From Bacillota bacterium (GTDB taxonomy: Bacteria > Bacillota > Clostridia > Christensenellales > Aristaeellaceae), in the NCBI GenBank assembly GCA_023435435.1, contig JAEYRW010000195.1:1-28442 (forward strand): a stretch of DNA of 28,442 nucleotides. The letters run 5' to 3'. Below, one piece after another: positions 21,494-28,442 of the stretch. The notes under the pieces were generated by a model. The model was given only the letters and a program-made list of their open reading frames with translations. It made no database searches and was not told the origin of the DNA. Each line of letters opens with the position of its first letter. Within the stretch, counting starts at the first letter, position 1. The translations under genes and the position numbers were made by a program.

Positions 21494-22549
21494 TCATCGA
21501 CGTCTCCGCCGCGCCCGGGCGAGGCGCAGGCCCGAGAGAATGTCGGGCACGACGAGAGCGGCGGCGATAAGGGCCGCGAGGGCCGCGGCAAAGGGCAGAA
21601 TCCTCAAAAGGCTTTCCGGAAACCCGGCAAGCAGGCGCCAGCCCGCGGCCGCCGCCGCGAATGTGTAGGCGAGAAGCCCCAATTCCGCGCGCGCGCCGAG
21701 CTCGGCAGTGCCAAAGGCGGTCAGGAGGCAGGCCGCGAGCACGGGCAAAAAGGAAAACGCCCAAGCCCCGGGCAGAAGGAACGCGGCGCCCACGGAAGCG
21801 GCAGCGAAGAGGGTGGTAAGCACCACCACGGGACCGCTTTCGTCCCCGGTGCGCCGGGCGGGCGCATACGCCCAGGAAAACAGGCCCCAGCCCGCCGCCG
21901 ACAGCGCGCCCACGGGCCCGGCGGGCACGAACGCCAGAAAAGCGACCATCACCGCGGCTGGCACCCAGGAACGGACGAGGGCGCGGGGAATCTCCGCCAG
22001 CACCCGCGCGCCGGGGCGGGGATGCGCGACGCCGCCGATGCCCAGAACCGCCACCAGGCAGGCCATCAGCGCCGCGAGCACAGAAAAGAACAGAATCCGG
22101 TCATCCCCCCGGGAGGTTACCAGTCCGGCCGCGGTCAAAAGCGCCACCAGCGCATCGCACAGGGGTGCGCTGAGCTTGTCCGTGAGGGCATAGAGCCGGG
22201 CGGAAAACAGCTCCGCCAGCATGATCGCCGCGCCGGAAAGGGCCATCCATCCCCCGATCTCAGGCAAATCCAGCTTCGCTCCATTCAAACGCAAAAGCAC
22301 CCATACAGAAACCGCCCCGCCCGCCAGCGCCAACAGCAATGCCGTAAGGAAGTTGCCCCGCAGCCGCGCTTCGTTCACGAGCTTTCCGGTGGCCGCCTGA
22401 AAGGCCGCCTCCGCGCCCAGAGAAAACAGCCGCGCGGCGAGAATGGAAAGCGCCAGCGCCGCCGCCCGCGCACCGTCGCCGGTCAGGACCAGCGCGCCCA
22501 GCGCCAGGGGAAGAAGCGCCCGCGCGGGTCTGCCGATGGATCGTCTCAT
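21494..22549 (-). CDS. multi-pass membrane protein of unknown family
   Basis: A 351-residue, very alanine/leucine-rich protein with about ten predicted membrane helices and an arginine tail (RLARARRRRR). The start at 22549 (MRRSIGRPARALL) has GGGAGG eight bases upstream; the longer open frame runs into the previous gene. The even helix distribution with short loops recalls flippase-like (MATE/MurJ/polysaccharide) exporters, but I see no family motif and do not assign one. It is the last gene of a tightly packed set, 13 bases after the glycosyltransferase-GNAT fusion, so it could act on the same product. Confidence 0.65.
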   Translation of the reverse strand: MRRSIGRPARALLPLALGALVLTGDGARAAALALSILAARLFSLGAEAAFQAATGKLVNEARLRGNFLTALLLALAGGAVSVWVLLRLNGAKLDLPEIGGWMALSGAAIMLAELFSARLYALTDKLSAPLCDALVALLTAAGLVTSRGDDRILFFSVLAALMACLVAVLGIGGVAHPRPGARVLAEIPRALVRSWVPAAVMVAFLAFVPAGPVGALSAAGWGLFSWAYAPARRTGDESGPVVVLTTLFAAASVGAAFLLPGAWAFSFLPVLAACLLTAFGTAELGARAELGLLAYTFAAAAAGWRLLAGFPESLLRILPFAAALAALIAAALVVPDILSGLRLARARRRRR

Positions 22550-22562
22550 GGATTGCCTCCCG

Positions 22563-23852
22563 TCAAGAGGGCAGTTCCCTCTCTTCGATTTCTGTCCCGG
22601 TGAAGCCCAGCGCCTCGAACACCCCGCGCATGGCCGCATTTTGGGCGGTGGTGATGCCCATGGCCTCCCTGCCTTGGGCGTGGAGAGACGCGGCGCACCG
22701 GCCCACGATCCGTTTGGCATAGCCCCGGTTCCGGTAGGACGGGCGCGTCACCACGCAGCCGATTTCCGAGACGCCGGATTCAAAATTCATCACCACCGCG
22801 CGGGCCACAAGCGCCCCGTCCGCGACGATGCCATAGTCCTCCTGAAGCCCGCGCCTGAACGCGGAAACGAAGTGCTCACGGTCCCCGTCCGGCATTTTAA
22901 CGCCGAAGAACCCTTCCAGAAGCGGCAACCCGTTTTCAGCGTCGATCCGGATCACGTCTTCCTCGGAATGGGGCAAGAGCGCGCCCGGCGCGCAGACATA
23001 TTTGACGTACATGACAACCCCCAAGCATGATTCATCATAGTACCACGCCATCCGCAGCGCGTCCTCTTTTCCGGCAAACCGGTCGCGCCAGGGCTCCGGC
23101 GCGGCGCAATCGTGAAAATAAGTGTCGTAGCGGACGGTGATCCATTCCTCCGGCGGGACGGGCGCGGCATGGGCCGCGTGCAGGTGCATGGGGTAGTTGA
23201 CCCCGCGCGGAAGCGCTCCGATCTCGCCCGCGCCGTACAGCGACAAGAGCGCGCAGCTGAAGACCGCCTGATGAAAGAAAATCCGGTTCGCGGCGGTCGC
23301 GTCCAGCAGCGCCCCCACATCCGCGCGGGCAAGCAGTCCCCGCATCTCCCGCGCCGCCACGGAAAACAGTCCCCTGTTTTCCCGCACGGCCACCATTCCC
23401 ACGTTGAAATATGGGTATATCGCCTCTCCCGAGGCGGAGGCATAAACAGGCCCCGCGTCGGCTTCAAGCCCGAAATGGTTGCGGAGCAACCGCCAGACGG
23501 GCCCGCGCGGCCCGCCGAACGCGTCGCCGATGTTCCGTTTGTCCACCGGATTGACGAGAATGGGAAAATCCGCCGAAAACACCGGCTTGTTGAAAAAGAA
23601 GCTGTCCACGTCCAGCCACAAAAAAGCGCCGCCCGCCCGCTCAAACGCCGCGGCGGCCAGCAGCTTGTCCGCGAAGGGAATCCCGCGCAAATTCGGCGCG
23701 ACGTCAAAGCGAATCATGCCGGGGAGCGCCGCGTCCACGTGGGCGGGCACCATGGCCCGGGCCTCGCCCATGCCCAGCCGGGCGATGGAATCCCGCAAAA
23801 GCAAGGCATGGGGCGCGTACCGCGCGTCGCCCACCAGAAAGCCGATCCGCAT
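22563..23852 (-). CDS. glycosyltransferase-like (GT8-type) domain fused to a GNAT acetyltransferase
   Basis: A 429-residue two-domain protein. The N-terminal part (1 to about 260) looks like a GT-A fold glycosyltransferase: MRIGFLVGDARYAPHALLL at the start, the DxD metal/nucleotide-sugar motif LWLDVDSFF (D81, D83) and YFNVGMVAV (148-156), similar to the FNxGV strand of family 8. The C-terminal part (about 295-429) is a GNAT domain with the acetyl-CoA loop RNRGYA (374-379) and the closing NAAMRGVFEALGF helix-strand. Such an enzyme could transfer a sugar and an acetyl group to the same acceptor (inference). ATG has GGGAGG upstream. It lies between walJ and a multi-pass membrane protein with gaps of 10 and 13 bases. 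Confidence 0.72.
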   Translation of the reverse strand: MRIGFLVGDARYAPHALLLRDSIARLGMGEARAMVPAHVDAALPGMIRFDVAPNLRGIPFADKLLAAAAFERAGGAFLWLDVDSFFFNKPVFSADFPILVNPVDKRNIGDAFGGPRGPVWRLLRNHFGLEADAGPVYASASGEAIYPYFNVGMVAVRENRGLFSVAAREMRGLLARADVGALLDATAANRIFFHQAVFSCALLSLYGAGEIGALPRGVNYPMHLHAAHAAPVPPEEWITVRYDTYFHDCAAPEPWRDRFAGKEDALRMAWYYDESCLGVVMYVKYVCAPGALLPHSEEDVIRIDAENGLPLLEGFFGVKMPDGDREHFVSAFRRGLQEDYGIVADGALVARAVVMNFESGVSEIGCVVTRPSYRNRGYAKRIVGRCAASLHAQGREAMGITTAQNAAMRGVFEALGFTGTEIEERELPS

Positions 23853-23862
23853 GCGCGCCTCC

Positions 23863-24669
23863 CTATTCGTAAAATGCCGACCGGACGGAAAACACGCCCG
23901 TCGCGCCGTCCCGCCGGGCCACCGTCACCTCGGAATCCGGCGCGCCGTCCCGCTCCAGCGCCGAAAGGCAGCTCTTGAGCGCCAGCTCGGGAAAATTATT
24001 CTCCTTGGAGAGGTGCCCCAAAACGACGCGCCGCGTCCCCCCACGCACGAGGGCAATGGCCGCCTCCGCCGCGTCGTCGTTGGACAGGTGTCCGCGCCGG
24101 GACATAATCCGCTTTTTGAGCTCGTAGGGATACTTACCCGCCCGCAGCATGCCGGGATCGTAATTTGATTCCAACAGAATCGCCGACGCGCCGGACACGG
24201 CGTTCATCCAGCCGGTCTTGACGCAGCCGATGTCCGTCGCCAGCGCGAACCGCGCGCCGCCGGGCACGGAGACCACGTAGCCCACGCTCTCCGCCGCGTC
24301 GTGGGGCGTCCCGAAGGGCTGTATGTTCATTCCGCCCAGAAAAAAGTCGCGCTCCGCCTCGATGACGCGCACGAGCTCCGCCGGAATCTCCCCCATTTTC
24401 TGCCGCATGGCCCCCCACGTGCCCGCCGTGGCGTATACCGTGGCGCCGAATTTGCGCGCGAAGATGCCCGCACCCCGGACGTGGTCGATGTGCTCGTGCG
24501 TGATGAGGATGGCGGAGATGTTCTTTGGGTCCGCGCCGATGGTCTTCATTTCGTCCACGATCCGCGCACACGAAACCCCGGCGTCGATTAAAAATTCGGC
24601 GTCCGGCCCCGCTACGTAGACCGCGTTTCCGCTCGACCCGCTGAACAGGGGCGAGAAGCGCAATTCCAT
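23863..24669 (-). CDS. walJ: WalJ/YycJ-type MBL-fold metallohydrolase
   Basis: A 268-residue metallo-beta-lactamase-fold protein. Metal ligands are complete: THEHIDH (H58, H60, D62, H63), H123 in GTPHDA, D146 in ATDIG and H219 in LGHLSKENN, a signature stretch of WalJ (YycJ). It begins, like the family, with RFSPLFSGSSGNAVYV. WalJ belongs to the walRK locus of many Bacillota and has been linked to coordination of cell division with replication; it is a predicted 5'-exonuclease. Here it is separated from walRK, but the nearby parS sites are consistent with an origin-proximal location. The start has a moderate AAAGGA site ten bases upstream. Confidence 0.9.
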   Translation of the reverse strand: MELRFSPLFSGSSGNAVYVAGPDAEFLIDAGVSCARIVDEMKTIGADPKNISAILITHEHIDHVRGAGIFARKFGATVYATAGTWGAMRQKMGEIPAELVRVIEAERDFFLGGMNIQPFGTPHDAAESVGYVVSVPGGARFALATDIGCVKTGWMNAVSGASAILLESNYDPGMLRAGKYPYELKKRIMSRRGHLSNDDAAEAAIALVRGGTRRVVLGHLSKENNFPELALKSCLSALERDGAPDSEVTVARRDGATGVFSVRSAFYE

Positions 24670-24701
24670 ATCATTTCGTCCTTTATGTATGTCTCTTCCC
24701 G

Positions 24702-25571
24702 TTACTTTATACCCGTGAGATCAAACGGCGGAACATATTTTCGGTCGCTGGATTCCATCTCCTGCGCATAGCCGTCCTCGAGACCAATTTCGAACATATG
24801 TTCTAAAACTTCCTCGTACTCATCCCGCATGACGCGACGTTCGAGCTCGTCGACGCCCGCCACGGGGCCCATGGGCATGTACTGGGCCATGAGGCTGACC
24901 CATGCGCCGGGCAGGTTGTCCGCGATCCAATCGAGCACGCGCTTTGATTCGTCCGCGCGGCCGGGAAGGATCAGATGCCGGACGACGGTGCCCGAACTCA
25001 TTATACCATCCGCGTCAAGGCGCGCGGGGCCCGTCTGGCGGAGCATCTCCCGGAGGGCGGGTCCCGCGAACCGGAAGTAGTCCGCGGCGCCGGAATAGCG
25101 CCGGGAAAGACCTGCGTCAACGTATTTAAGGTCGGGCAGATAGATGGAAATCTTCCCCTCCATCCGCGCAATGGTCTCCGCGCGGTCGTAGCCGCCGGAG
25201 TTCCAGATCACGGGCAGACGGTGAAATCCCTCGAGCGACCTCAAAATCTCGTTCGCCCAGTGGCTGGGGTTCACGAGATTGATGTTGTGAACGCCCTGAT
25301 CGGCCAGCGCGTGGTAGATCCCCGTCAGCTGTTCAACCGTGATTTCCTTCCCGAACCGCCCGTGGGAAATCTCCGCGTTCTGGCAAAACAGGCATTTGAG
25401 CGCGCAGCCCGAAAAAAACACGGCGCCCGACCCGCGCGTGCCGGAGATCGCCGGCTCCTCGTCGAAGTGCGGCGCGGCCCGCGCCACCACGGGGTTTTCC
25501 CCCATGCCGCAATACCCATGCCCGCGCGGCACGGTGCAAAGCCGGGGACAGACATCGCAAACATACGCCAT
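24702..25571 (-). CDS. radical SAM protein, PflX-like (COG1313)
   Basis: A 289-residue radical SAM enzyme related to pyruvate formate-lyase activating proteins. The cluster motif is SGCALKCLFCQN with C56, C60 and C63 (CxxxCxxC). An N-terminal cysteine cluster (C5, C8, C12, C21: CDVCPRLC...YCGMG), followed by EEPAISGTRGSGAVFFSGC, is characteristic of the PflX group. The target protein or substrate is not established. ATG at 25571 is chosen because upstream codons overlap the preceding gene; only four bases separate the two genes and the ribosome binding site (GGGCGG) is weak, so translation is probably coupled. Oxygen-sensitive chemistry fits an anaerobe. Confidence 0.88.
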   Translation of the reverse strand: MAYVCDVCPRLCTVPRGHGYCGMGENPVVARAAPHFDEEPAISGTRGSGAVFFSGCALKCLFCQNAEISHGRFGKEITVEQLTGIYHALADQGVHNINLVNPSHWANEILRSLEGFHRLPVIWNSGGYDRAETIARMEGKISIYLPDLKYVDAGLSRRYSGAADYFRFAGPALREMLRQTGPARLDADGIMSSGTVVRHLILPGRADESKRVLDWIADNLPGAWVSLMAQYMPMGPVAGVDELERRVMRDEYEEVLEHMFEIGLEDGYAQEMESSDRKYVPPFDLTGIK

Positions 25572-25575
25572 AAAA

Positions 25576-26523
25576 TCAGCCGCCCGCCACGTCGATTTTT
25601 TCGATGCCGACGCAGCTTTCCCCGTCGAATGTGAATTTGGCAATCCAGGGCATCCGCGGGCGCAGCTCCATGAAGTCCTCCACGCCGAACGTGGAATCGT
25701 AAAAATGGATCAGCGTGGAAAGCGCGGTGCCGTGGGTGCCCACGGCGACGGTTTTGCCCGGGTGGCGGGAAAGCACGCCCCGCAGCGCCGCGACGTTGCG
25801 CTTCTCAACCTCGGAGAGGGATTCTCCGTCCGACAGCTTGTAGTCGAAGTCCGCCCACTGGCGGCGGGCGAAGCCGTCGAAATCGGGAATCCAGTCGCTG
25901 TCCACCCGCCGCTCGCGGAAATCGTCGACGGTTTCAACCGGCACGCCCAACGCGTCGGCCAGGGGCCGCACCGTGTCCATTGCGCGCCGGTATGGGCTCG
26001 AGAGCACGGCGGACACGTTCTTGTCCAGGAGATAATCCACCGCCAGGTGGCGCTCGGCGAGGCCGCGCTCGGTGAGCTCCCTGCGCGCGTCGTCGTGGTT
26101 TTCGTAGTTGGGCCTGGCGTGCCGGACGAAATAGACGCGGGTGGTTTTCGGGTCTTGAAGCGCGCGGATGAGCGCGATGTCCCGCACGTCCTTGGGCCGC
26201 CCCAGCGCCGTCTTCATCTCGACGAGCCCCGCAAGGCTCAGCGCGGGCACGCCGTCCAGCGTCACGATCTCCCCCGCGCGCCAATTTTCGAAGAGCTCGA
26301 CGTCGCCGTCCAACTCGATTTTGCGCGCGCCAGGTTCGCCGGACCAGCTTGCGCCTGCCCGAATCAGCCGGTCCGCCAGCGCGGTGGTCATGCCCATGTC
26401 AATGTCGCGGGTCGTATCCTTGGCGCCGTGGAGCACCATCGCCGCGCCGGTGATGAGCCAGTAGTCCTTCGTTTCCCAGCCAAGCGCCGCGATTTTTGAA
26501 AGAATCGCCTTTCGGTCAAGCAT
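25576..26523 (-). CDS. nucleotidyltransferase domain fused to histidine phosphatase
   Basis: A 315-residue protein of two domains. Residues 1 to about 125 look like a polymerase-beta-type nucleotidyltransferase of the AbiEii/MNT kind: WLITGAAMVLHG, the RDIDM metal motif (D40, D42) and the C-terminal MKTALGRPKDVRDIALI segment. Residues about 128-315 are a phosphoglycerate mutase-like histidine phosphatase: YFVRHARP (R134, H135), ELTERGLAE, SSPYRRAMDT and VGTHGTAL with the second histidine. Both active sites look complete. GGAGGG sits eight bases before ATG at 26523. The pairing is unusual and could add and remove a nucleotide or phosphate from the same substrate (inference). It lies between a Nudix hydrolase and a radical SAM gene. 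Confidence 0.85.
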   Translation of the reverse strand: MLDRKAILSKIAALGWETKDYWLITGAAMVLHGAKDTTRDIDMGMTTALADRLIRAGASWSGEPGARKIELDGDVELFENWRAGEIVTLDGVPALSLAGLVEMKTALGRPKDVRDIALIRALQDPKTTRVYFVRHARPNYENHDDARRELTERGLAERHLAVDYLLDKNVSAVLSSPYRRAMDTVRPLADALGVPVETVDDFRERRVDSDWIPDFDGFARRQWADFDYKLSDGESLSEVEKRNVAALRGVLSRHPGKTVAVGTHGTALSTLIHFYDSTFGVEDFMELRPRMPWIAKFTFDGESCVGIEKIDVAGG

Positions 26524-26545
26524 GTCTTTCCCTCCGCGAGATGTG

Positions 26546-27010
26546 CTAATCCAGGCATTCCGGATCGCCCGGGTCCTCGTTGCCGAGATAGGCGCGGTAC
26601 GCCTTGCCTTCATAAAAATTCATGATCTGACGCCGCAGCTTCGACGGGTACAGGGGCTGCGTGTTGAGATTCGCGATTTCCAGCCAGTCGTATCCGATCT
26701 GGTTCGCGTCCCCGTGGATTTCCGCGTCCGGAATTTCGCCGAGATACGCGCAGTGAAAGACCAGATCGACCCTGTGGGAATTTTCCCCGCGCAGCCCCTC
26801 GATGACGAAAAGCAGGTCCTTACATTCCACCCGGATTCCCGCTTCCTCCGCCACCTCCCGGCAGACCGCGGCGGGCAAAAGCTCCTCCGGCTCCTGTCCG
26901 CCGCCGGGCATGATGTAAAATATGCCGCTCTCGTCCTTCAGCCGGATGGCCAGCATTTTCCCGTCCCTGATCACAAGGGCCTTCGCCGAATTCCGTATGC
27001 TTCTTGGCAT
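26546..27010 (-). CDS. Nudix hydrolase
   Basis: A 154-residue Nudix protein, an Mg-dependent hydrolase of nucleoside diphosphates linked to another group. The Nudix box is complete at 37-59: G, five residues, E43, seven residues, REVAEEAGI. MPGGG before it is also typical. The N-terminus SIRNSAKALVIRDGKML is the usual first strand. The start at 27010 with GGAGG eight bases upstream is preferred to the frame start at 27049, which lies in the tRNA terminator. No promoter of its own is clear, so it may be transcribed by read-through from the tRNA gene. It begins the six-gene minus-strand set. Confidence 0.9.
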   Translation of the reverse strand: MPRSIRNSAKALVIRDGKMLAIRLKDESGIFYIMPGGGQEPEELLPAAVCREVAEEAGIRVECKDLLFVIEGLRGENSHRVDLVFHCAYLGEIPDAEIHGDANQIGYDWLEIANLNTQPLYPSKLRRQIMNFYEGKAYRAYLGNEDPGDPECLD

Positions 27011-27033
27011 CTCATCGCCTCCGCGGGAAAAGA

Positions 27034-27069
27034 TAAAACAAAAGGACATGACCTTTCAGCCACGTCCTT
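27034..27069 (-). terminator. terminator of the tRNA-Arg gene
   Basis: On the minus strand AAGGACGTGGC and GTCATGTCCTT pair over 11 bp (two G-T pairs) around a TGAAAG loop, followed by TTGTTTTATC. It lies 14 bases after the tRNA CCA end and 24 bases before the Nudix start. Confidence 0.85.
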
Positions 27070-27082
27070 CCGCCGCACTCGT

Positions 27083-27159
27083 TGGCGGACCCTAAGGGAT
27101 TCGAACCCCTGACCTTCTGGTCCGTAGCCAGACGCTCTATCCAGCTGAGCTAAGGGACC
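27083..27159 (-). tRNA. tRNA-Arg (anticodon ACG)
   Basis: A full cloverleaf of 77 nt including an encoded CCA. D stem GCTC/GAGC, anticodon stem TCTGG/CCAGA with loop CTACGGA (anticodon ACG at 27123-27125), T stem AGGGG/CCCTT with TTCGAAT. ACG becomes ICG after deamination and reads CGU, CGC and CGA. The acceptor stem GGTCCCT/AGGGTCC has a T-T mismatch at pair 3-70, the one oddity. A consensus promoter and a terminator flank it, so it is an independent unit. Confidence 0.95.
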
Positions 27160-27178
27160 TCGCTTCGAGTGCTTATAT

Positions 27179-27207
27179 ATGATACCGCCAATCACTCGAT
27201 TTGTCAA
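27179..27207 (-). promoter_or_regulatory. promoter of the tRNA-Arg gene
   Basis: On the minus strand an exact TTGACA (27202-27207), a 17-bp spacer and TATCAT (27179-27184), 20 bases before the tRNA. This is a strong stable-RNA type promoter. Confidence 0.88.
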
Positions 27208-27230
27208 GAGGTCCCGCGCAAAAATTGTGC

Positions 27231-28064
27231 TTACCGTTTCCGGCAGAGAGCGGCGATGACGGGCGTACCCTCCGCGTACGCGTCGCCCTTGAGCGACGAG
27301 AAGAATTCCATCACCTCGAATCCCCCCGCGGCCAGCTCGGCCGCCAGTGATTCCTTCGTATAGTATGTCTGCCACACGCGGTAGACGGCCGCTTCCCCGT
27401 CCAGAACCGCGTGCAGGTCGCAGCTGGCGGGAATGTCCGGGTAAAAGTGGGTCCGGTTCAGCGTCACATAGGGATGCGGCCGCCAGAAGCCGCGCACGGC
27501 GGTTTCCCAGGACACATCGGGCTCCGCGCGCCGCTTTTCAAACGCCGCGCGGCCCGCAACGTCCAACGCGAACGCGCCGCCGGGTTTCAGCGCGCGATGG
27601 ATGTTTCCGAGGAGCGTCCTTCTGTCCCCGGGCGGGAGCACGCCAAAGTCCTCGTAGATGAGCAGTGCCGCGTCGAATTCCGCTTCGCCGAGGGACTCCA
27701 GATAGCTCGCGCACCGGAAGGCGGCGGGCAGGCCTTCGCACAGTTCCCGGGCGCAGCGAATGGCGTTTTCCGACCAGTCGACACCGGTCATCCGATGGTC
27801 CCGGGCGGCGAGCTCGCGGCAGTAGAGGCCGGGGCCGCATCCCAAATCCACGATCCGCGCGCCGGGCGCAAGGCCCATCCGGGCGGGCAGAAAGCCGCAG
27901 ATGGCTGCGATGGTTTCGGGCCGGAAGCTGGCCAGGTCCGTGTCGGAGGAAAGGTGGGCTTCGAGCATCCCCTTGGCGATGTGGGGATCCGTCCAAAGGG
28001 GCGCGCCGGCTTGGTAGGGCCGGGGTCTGGCAAGCAGGGGAACGAGGGATTCAATGGAAAGCAT
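27231..28064 (-). CDS. class I SAM-dependent methyltransferase
   Basis: A 277-residue methyltransferase. Motif I IVDLGCGPG (71-79) binds SAM, the acidic end of strand two is TGVDWSENAI, and the post-motif region has ALLIYEDFGVL and the ALKPGGAFALDV segment. A roughly 70-residue N-terminal extension and a C-terminal beta-rich half (RTHFYPD, YRVWQTYY) resemble small-molecule methyltransferases. The substrate is unknown. The start at 28064 with AAAGGAG eight bases upstream is chosen over an in-frame ATG overlapping the promoter. A structured leader of about 165 bases precedes it. No terminator follows before the tRNA promoter, so its transcript may continue into the tRNA gene. Confidence 0.88.
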   Translation of the reverse strand: MLSIESLVPLLARPRPYQAGAPLWTDPHIAKGMLEAHLSSDTDLASFRPETIAAICGFLPARMGLAPGARIVDLGCGPGLYCRELAARDHRMTGVDWSENAIRCARELCEGLPAAFRCASYLESLGEAEFDAALLIYEDFGVLPPGDRRTLLGNIHRALKPGGAFALDVAGRAAFEKRRAEPDVSWETAVRGFWRPHPYVTLNRTHFYPDIPASCDLHAVLDGEAAVYRVWQTYYTKESLAAELAAGGFEVMEFFSSLKGDAYAEGTPVIAALCRKR

Positions 28065-28146
28065 CGCGATTCTCCTTTCGTCGTGGGAGGAGGAAGGGAC
28101 GCGCGCGGATTCCGGCCCGCAAAAAAGGAGGAACGCCGCGCGAGAG

Positions 28147-28200
28147 AAAAGCGGACGCGACAAAACAGGCCCTTCGGCACCTGTTCCTCTGTCCGCTTTT
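28147..28200 (-). promoter_or_regulatory. attenuator-like structured leader of the methyltransferase gene
   Basis: Within the leader, AAAAGCGGAC and GTCCGCTTTT (outer 10 bp) enclose a second hairpin, AACAGG/CCTGTT, which is itself followed by TTTG. The outer stem ends in TTTTCTCT, so RNA polymerase could stop before the coding region. I compared it by eye with T-box, glycine, SAM, TPP and ZTP classes and found no match. It may be a terminator, an attenuator or an unknown regulatory RNA. Confidence 0.5.
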
Positions 28201-28236
28201 CCCCGATGGCATCCCTCCGAATCTGTTCTATTATTC

Positions 28237-28264
28237 ATTATACCCGAAAGCACCCCGCCGTCAA
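28237..28264 (-). promoter_or_regulatory. promoter of the methyltransferase gene
   Basis: On the minus strand TTGACG (28259-28264), a 16-bp spacer and an exact TATAAT (28237-28242). Transcription would start near 28230. Confidence 0.8.
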
Positions 28265-28270
28265 GCCCGA

Positions 28271-28299
28271 TTGCAATTTCACCGTCCACATGGTACAAT
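28271..28299 (+). promoter_or_regulatory. promoter of the divergent gene at the window end
   Basis: TTGCAA (28271-28276), a 17-bp spacer and TGGTACAAT (TACAAT at 28294-28299, extended -10). It lies back-to-back with the methyltransferase promoter, the -35 boxes six bases apart. Confidence 0.75.
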
Positions 28300-28332
28300 C
28301 AAAGCCGCAATCAACCGCAAAGGAGACGGACC

Positions 28333-28442
28333 ATGACACGCAAGGCGAGATACCTCATCGAACTGGTCGAGCACCCCGTCGGGGAAGAGGCGGCGCGCGC
28401 CGCGCGCGCGCGGCGGGTGGGTGGCCCGGCGCTTGGCAAGGC
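28333..28442 (+). CDS. start of an unidentified gene, cut by the window end
   Basis: ATG with AAAGGAGACGGACC upstream begins an open frame that runs to the edge. The first 36 codons read MTRKARYLIELVEHP followed by an alanine/arginine-rich stretch. There is too little to name a family. The promoter directly upstream supports a real gene. Confidence 0.6.
   Translation, partial: MTRKARYLIELVEHPVGEEAARAARARRVGGPALGK

Noticed and set aside
28065..28235. T-box or glycine riboswitch in the methyltransferase leader
   Set aside because: It lacks the T-box antiterminator sequence (GGTGG.ACCGCG) and the paired glycine aptamer cores; only superficial similarity (GCCGAAGG).
1..28442. CRISPR arrays, insertion sequences, integrases and prophage genes
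   Set aside because: None seen: no regularly spaced repeats, transposase or integrase motifs, or terminal inverted repeats with target duplications.

Overview
The window reads as a high-GC bacterial chromosome segment, most likely from an anaerobic, gut-type member of the Bacillota (Clostridia-like). Pointers to this are strong AGGAGG-type ribosome binding sites, sigma-A promoters, AddB, a YheI/YheH-type ABC exporter pair, a WalJ hydrolase, and a Na+-pump decarboxylase beta subunit paired with a very small OadG-like subunit. The genus cannot be read from the sequence. Two exact copies of the parS centromere palindrome (16930-16945 and 17881-17896), together with walJ, suggest that the window lies in the origin-proximal part of the chromosome.

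Layout. 239-5607 (minus): an extracellular solute-binding protein with its own consensus promoter; a two-gene carbohydrate operon (DUF4432 aldose-epimerase-like protein, then a TIM-barrel sugar isomerase/epimerase); and a Na+-translocating decarboxylase beta subunit followed by a 47-residue OadG-like subunit. 5748-10073 (plus): addB and a serine beta-lactamase-fold hydrolase, convergent with a HAD phosphatase (10075-10755). 11144-12778 (plus): a cluster of five very small genes of unknown function. Four are related to each other, and two of its promoter regions are diverged copies. 12766-16750 (minus): ridA, a secreted L,D-transpeptidase with three peptidoglycan-binding repeats, cvpA and a DUF5711-like membrane-anchored protein. 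16961-21445 (plus): a membrane-anchored metallophosphoesterase flanked by the two parS sites, then the two halves of a heterodimeric ABC exporter. 21494-27010 (minus): a tightly spaced six-gene set (Nudix, nucleotidyltransferase-histidine phosphatase fusion, PflX-type radical SAM protein, WalJ, glycosyltransferase-GNAT fusion, multi-pass membrane protein). 27083-28442: tRNA-Arg(ACG), a SAM methyltransferase with a structured leader, and the first 36 codons of a divergent gene.

The most novel part is 11017-12778. Small basic proteins share an F-D/E-x-x-P core, an L-x-x-L-F-x-R segment and, in three members, an R-x-AV tail. The cluster is served by two related promoters and by a third promoter with the 19-bp spacer and central dyad typical of MerR-family activators. 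That third promoter drives a member ending in a CxCxxC tail. No function is known to me for this family. Other points worth a second look are the two unusual domain fusions, AddB lacking its N-terminal P-loop, the orphan decarboxylase subunits, and ridA, whose reading frame runs through a terminator hairpin.
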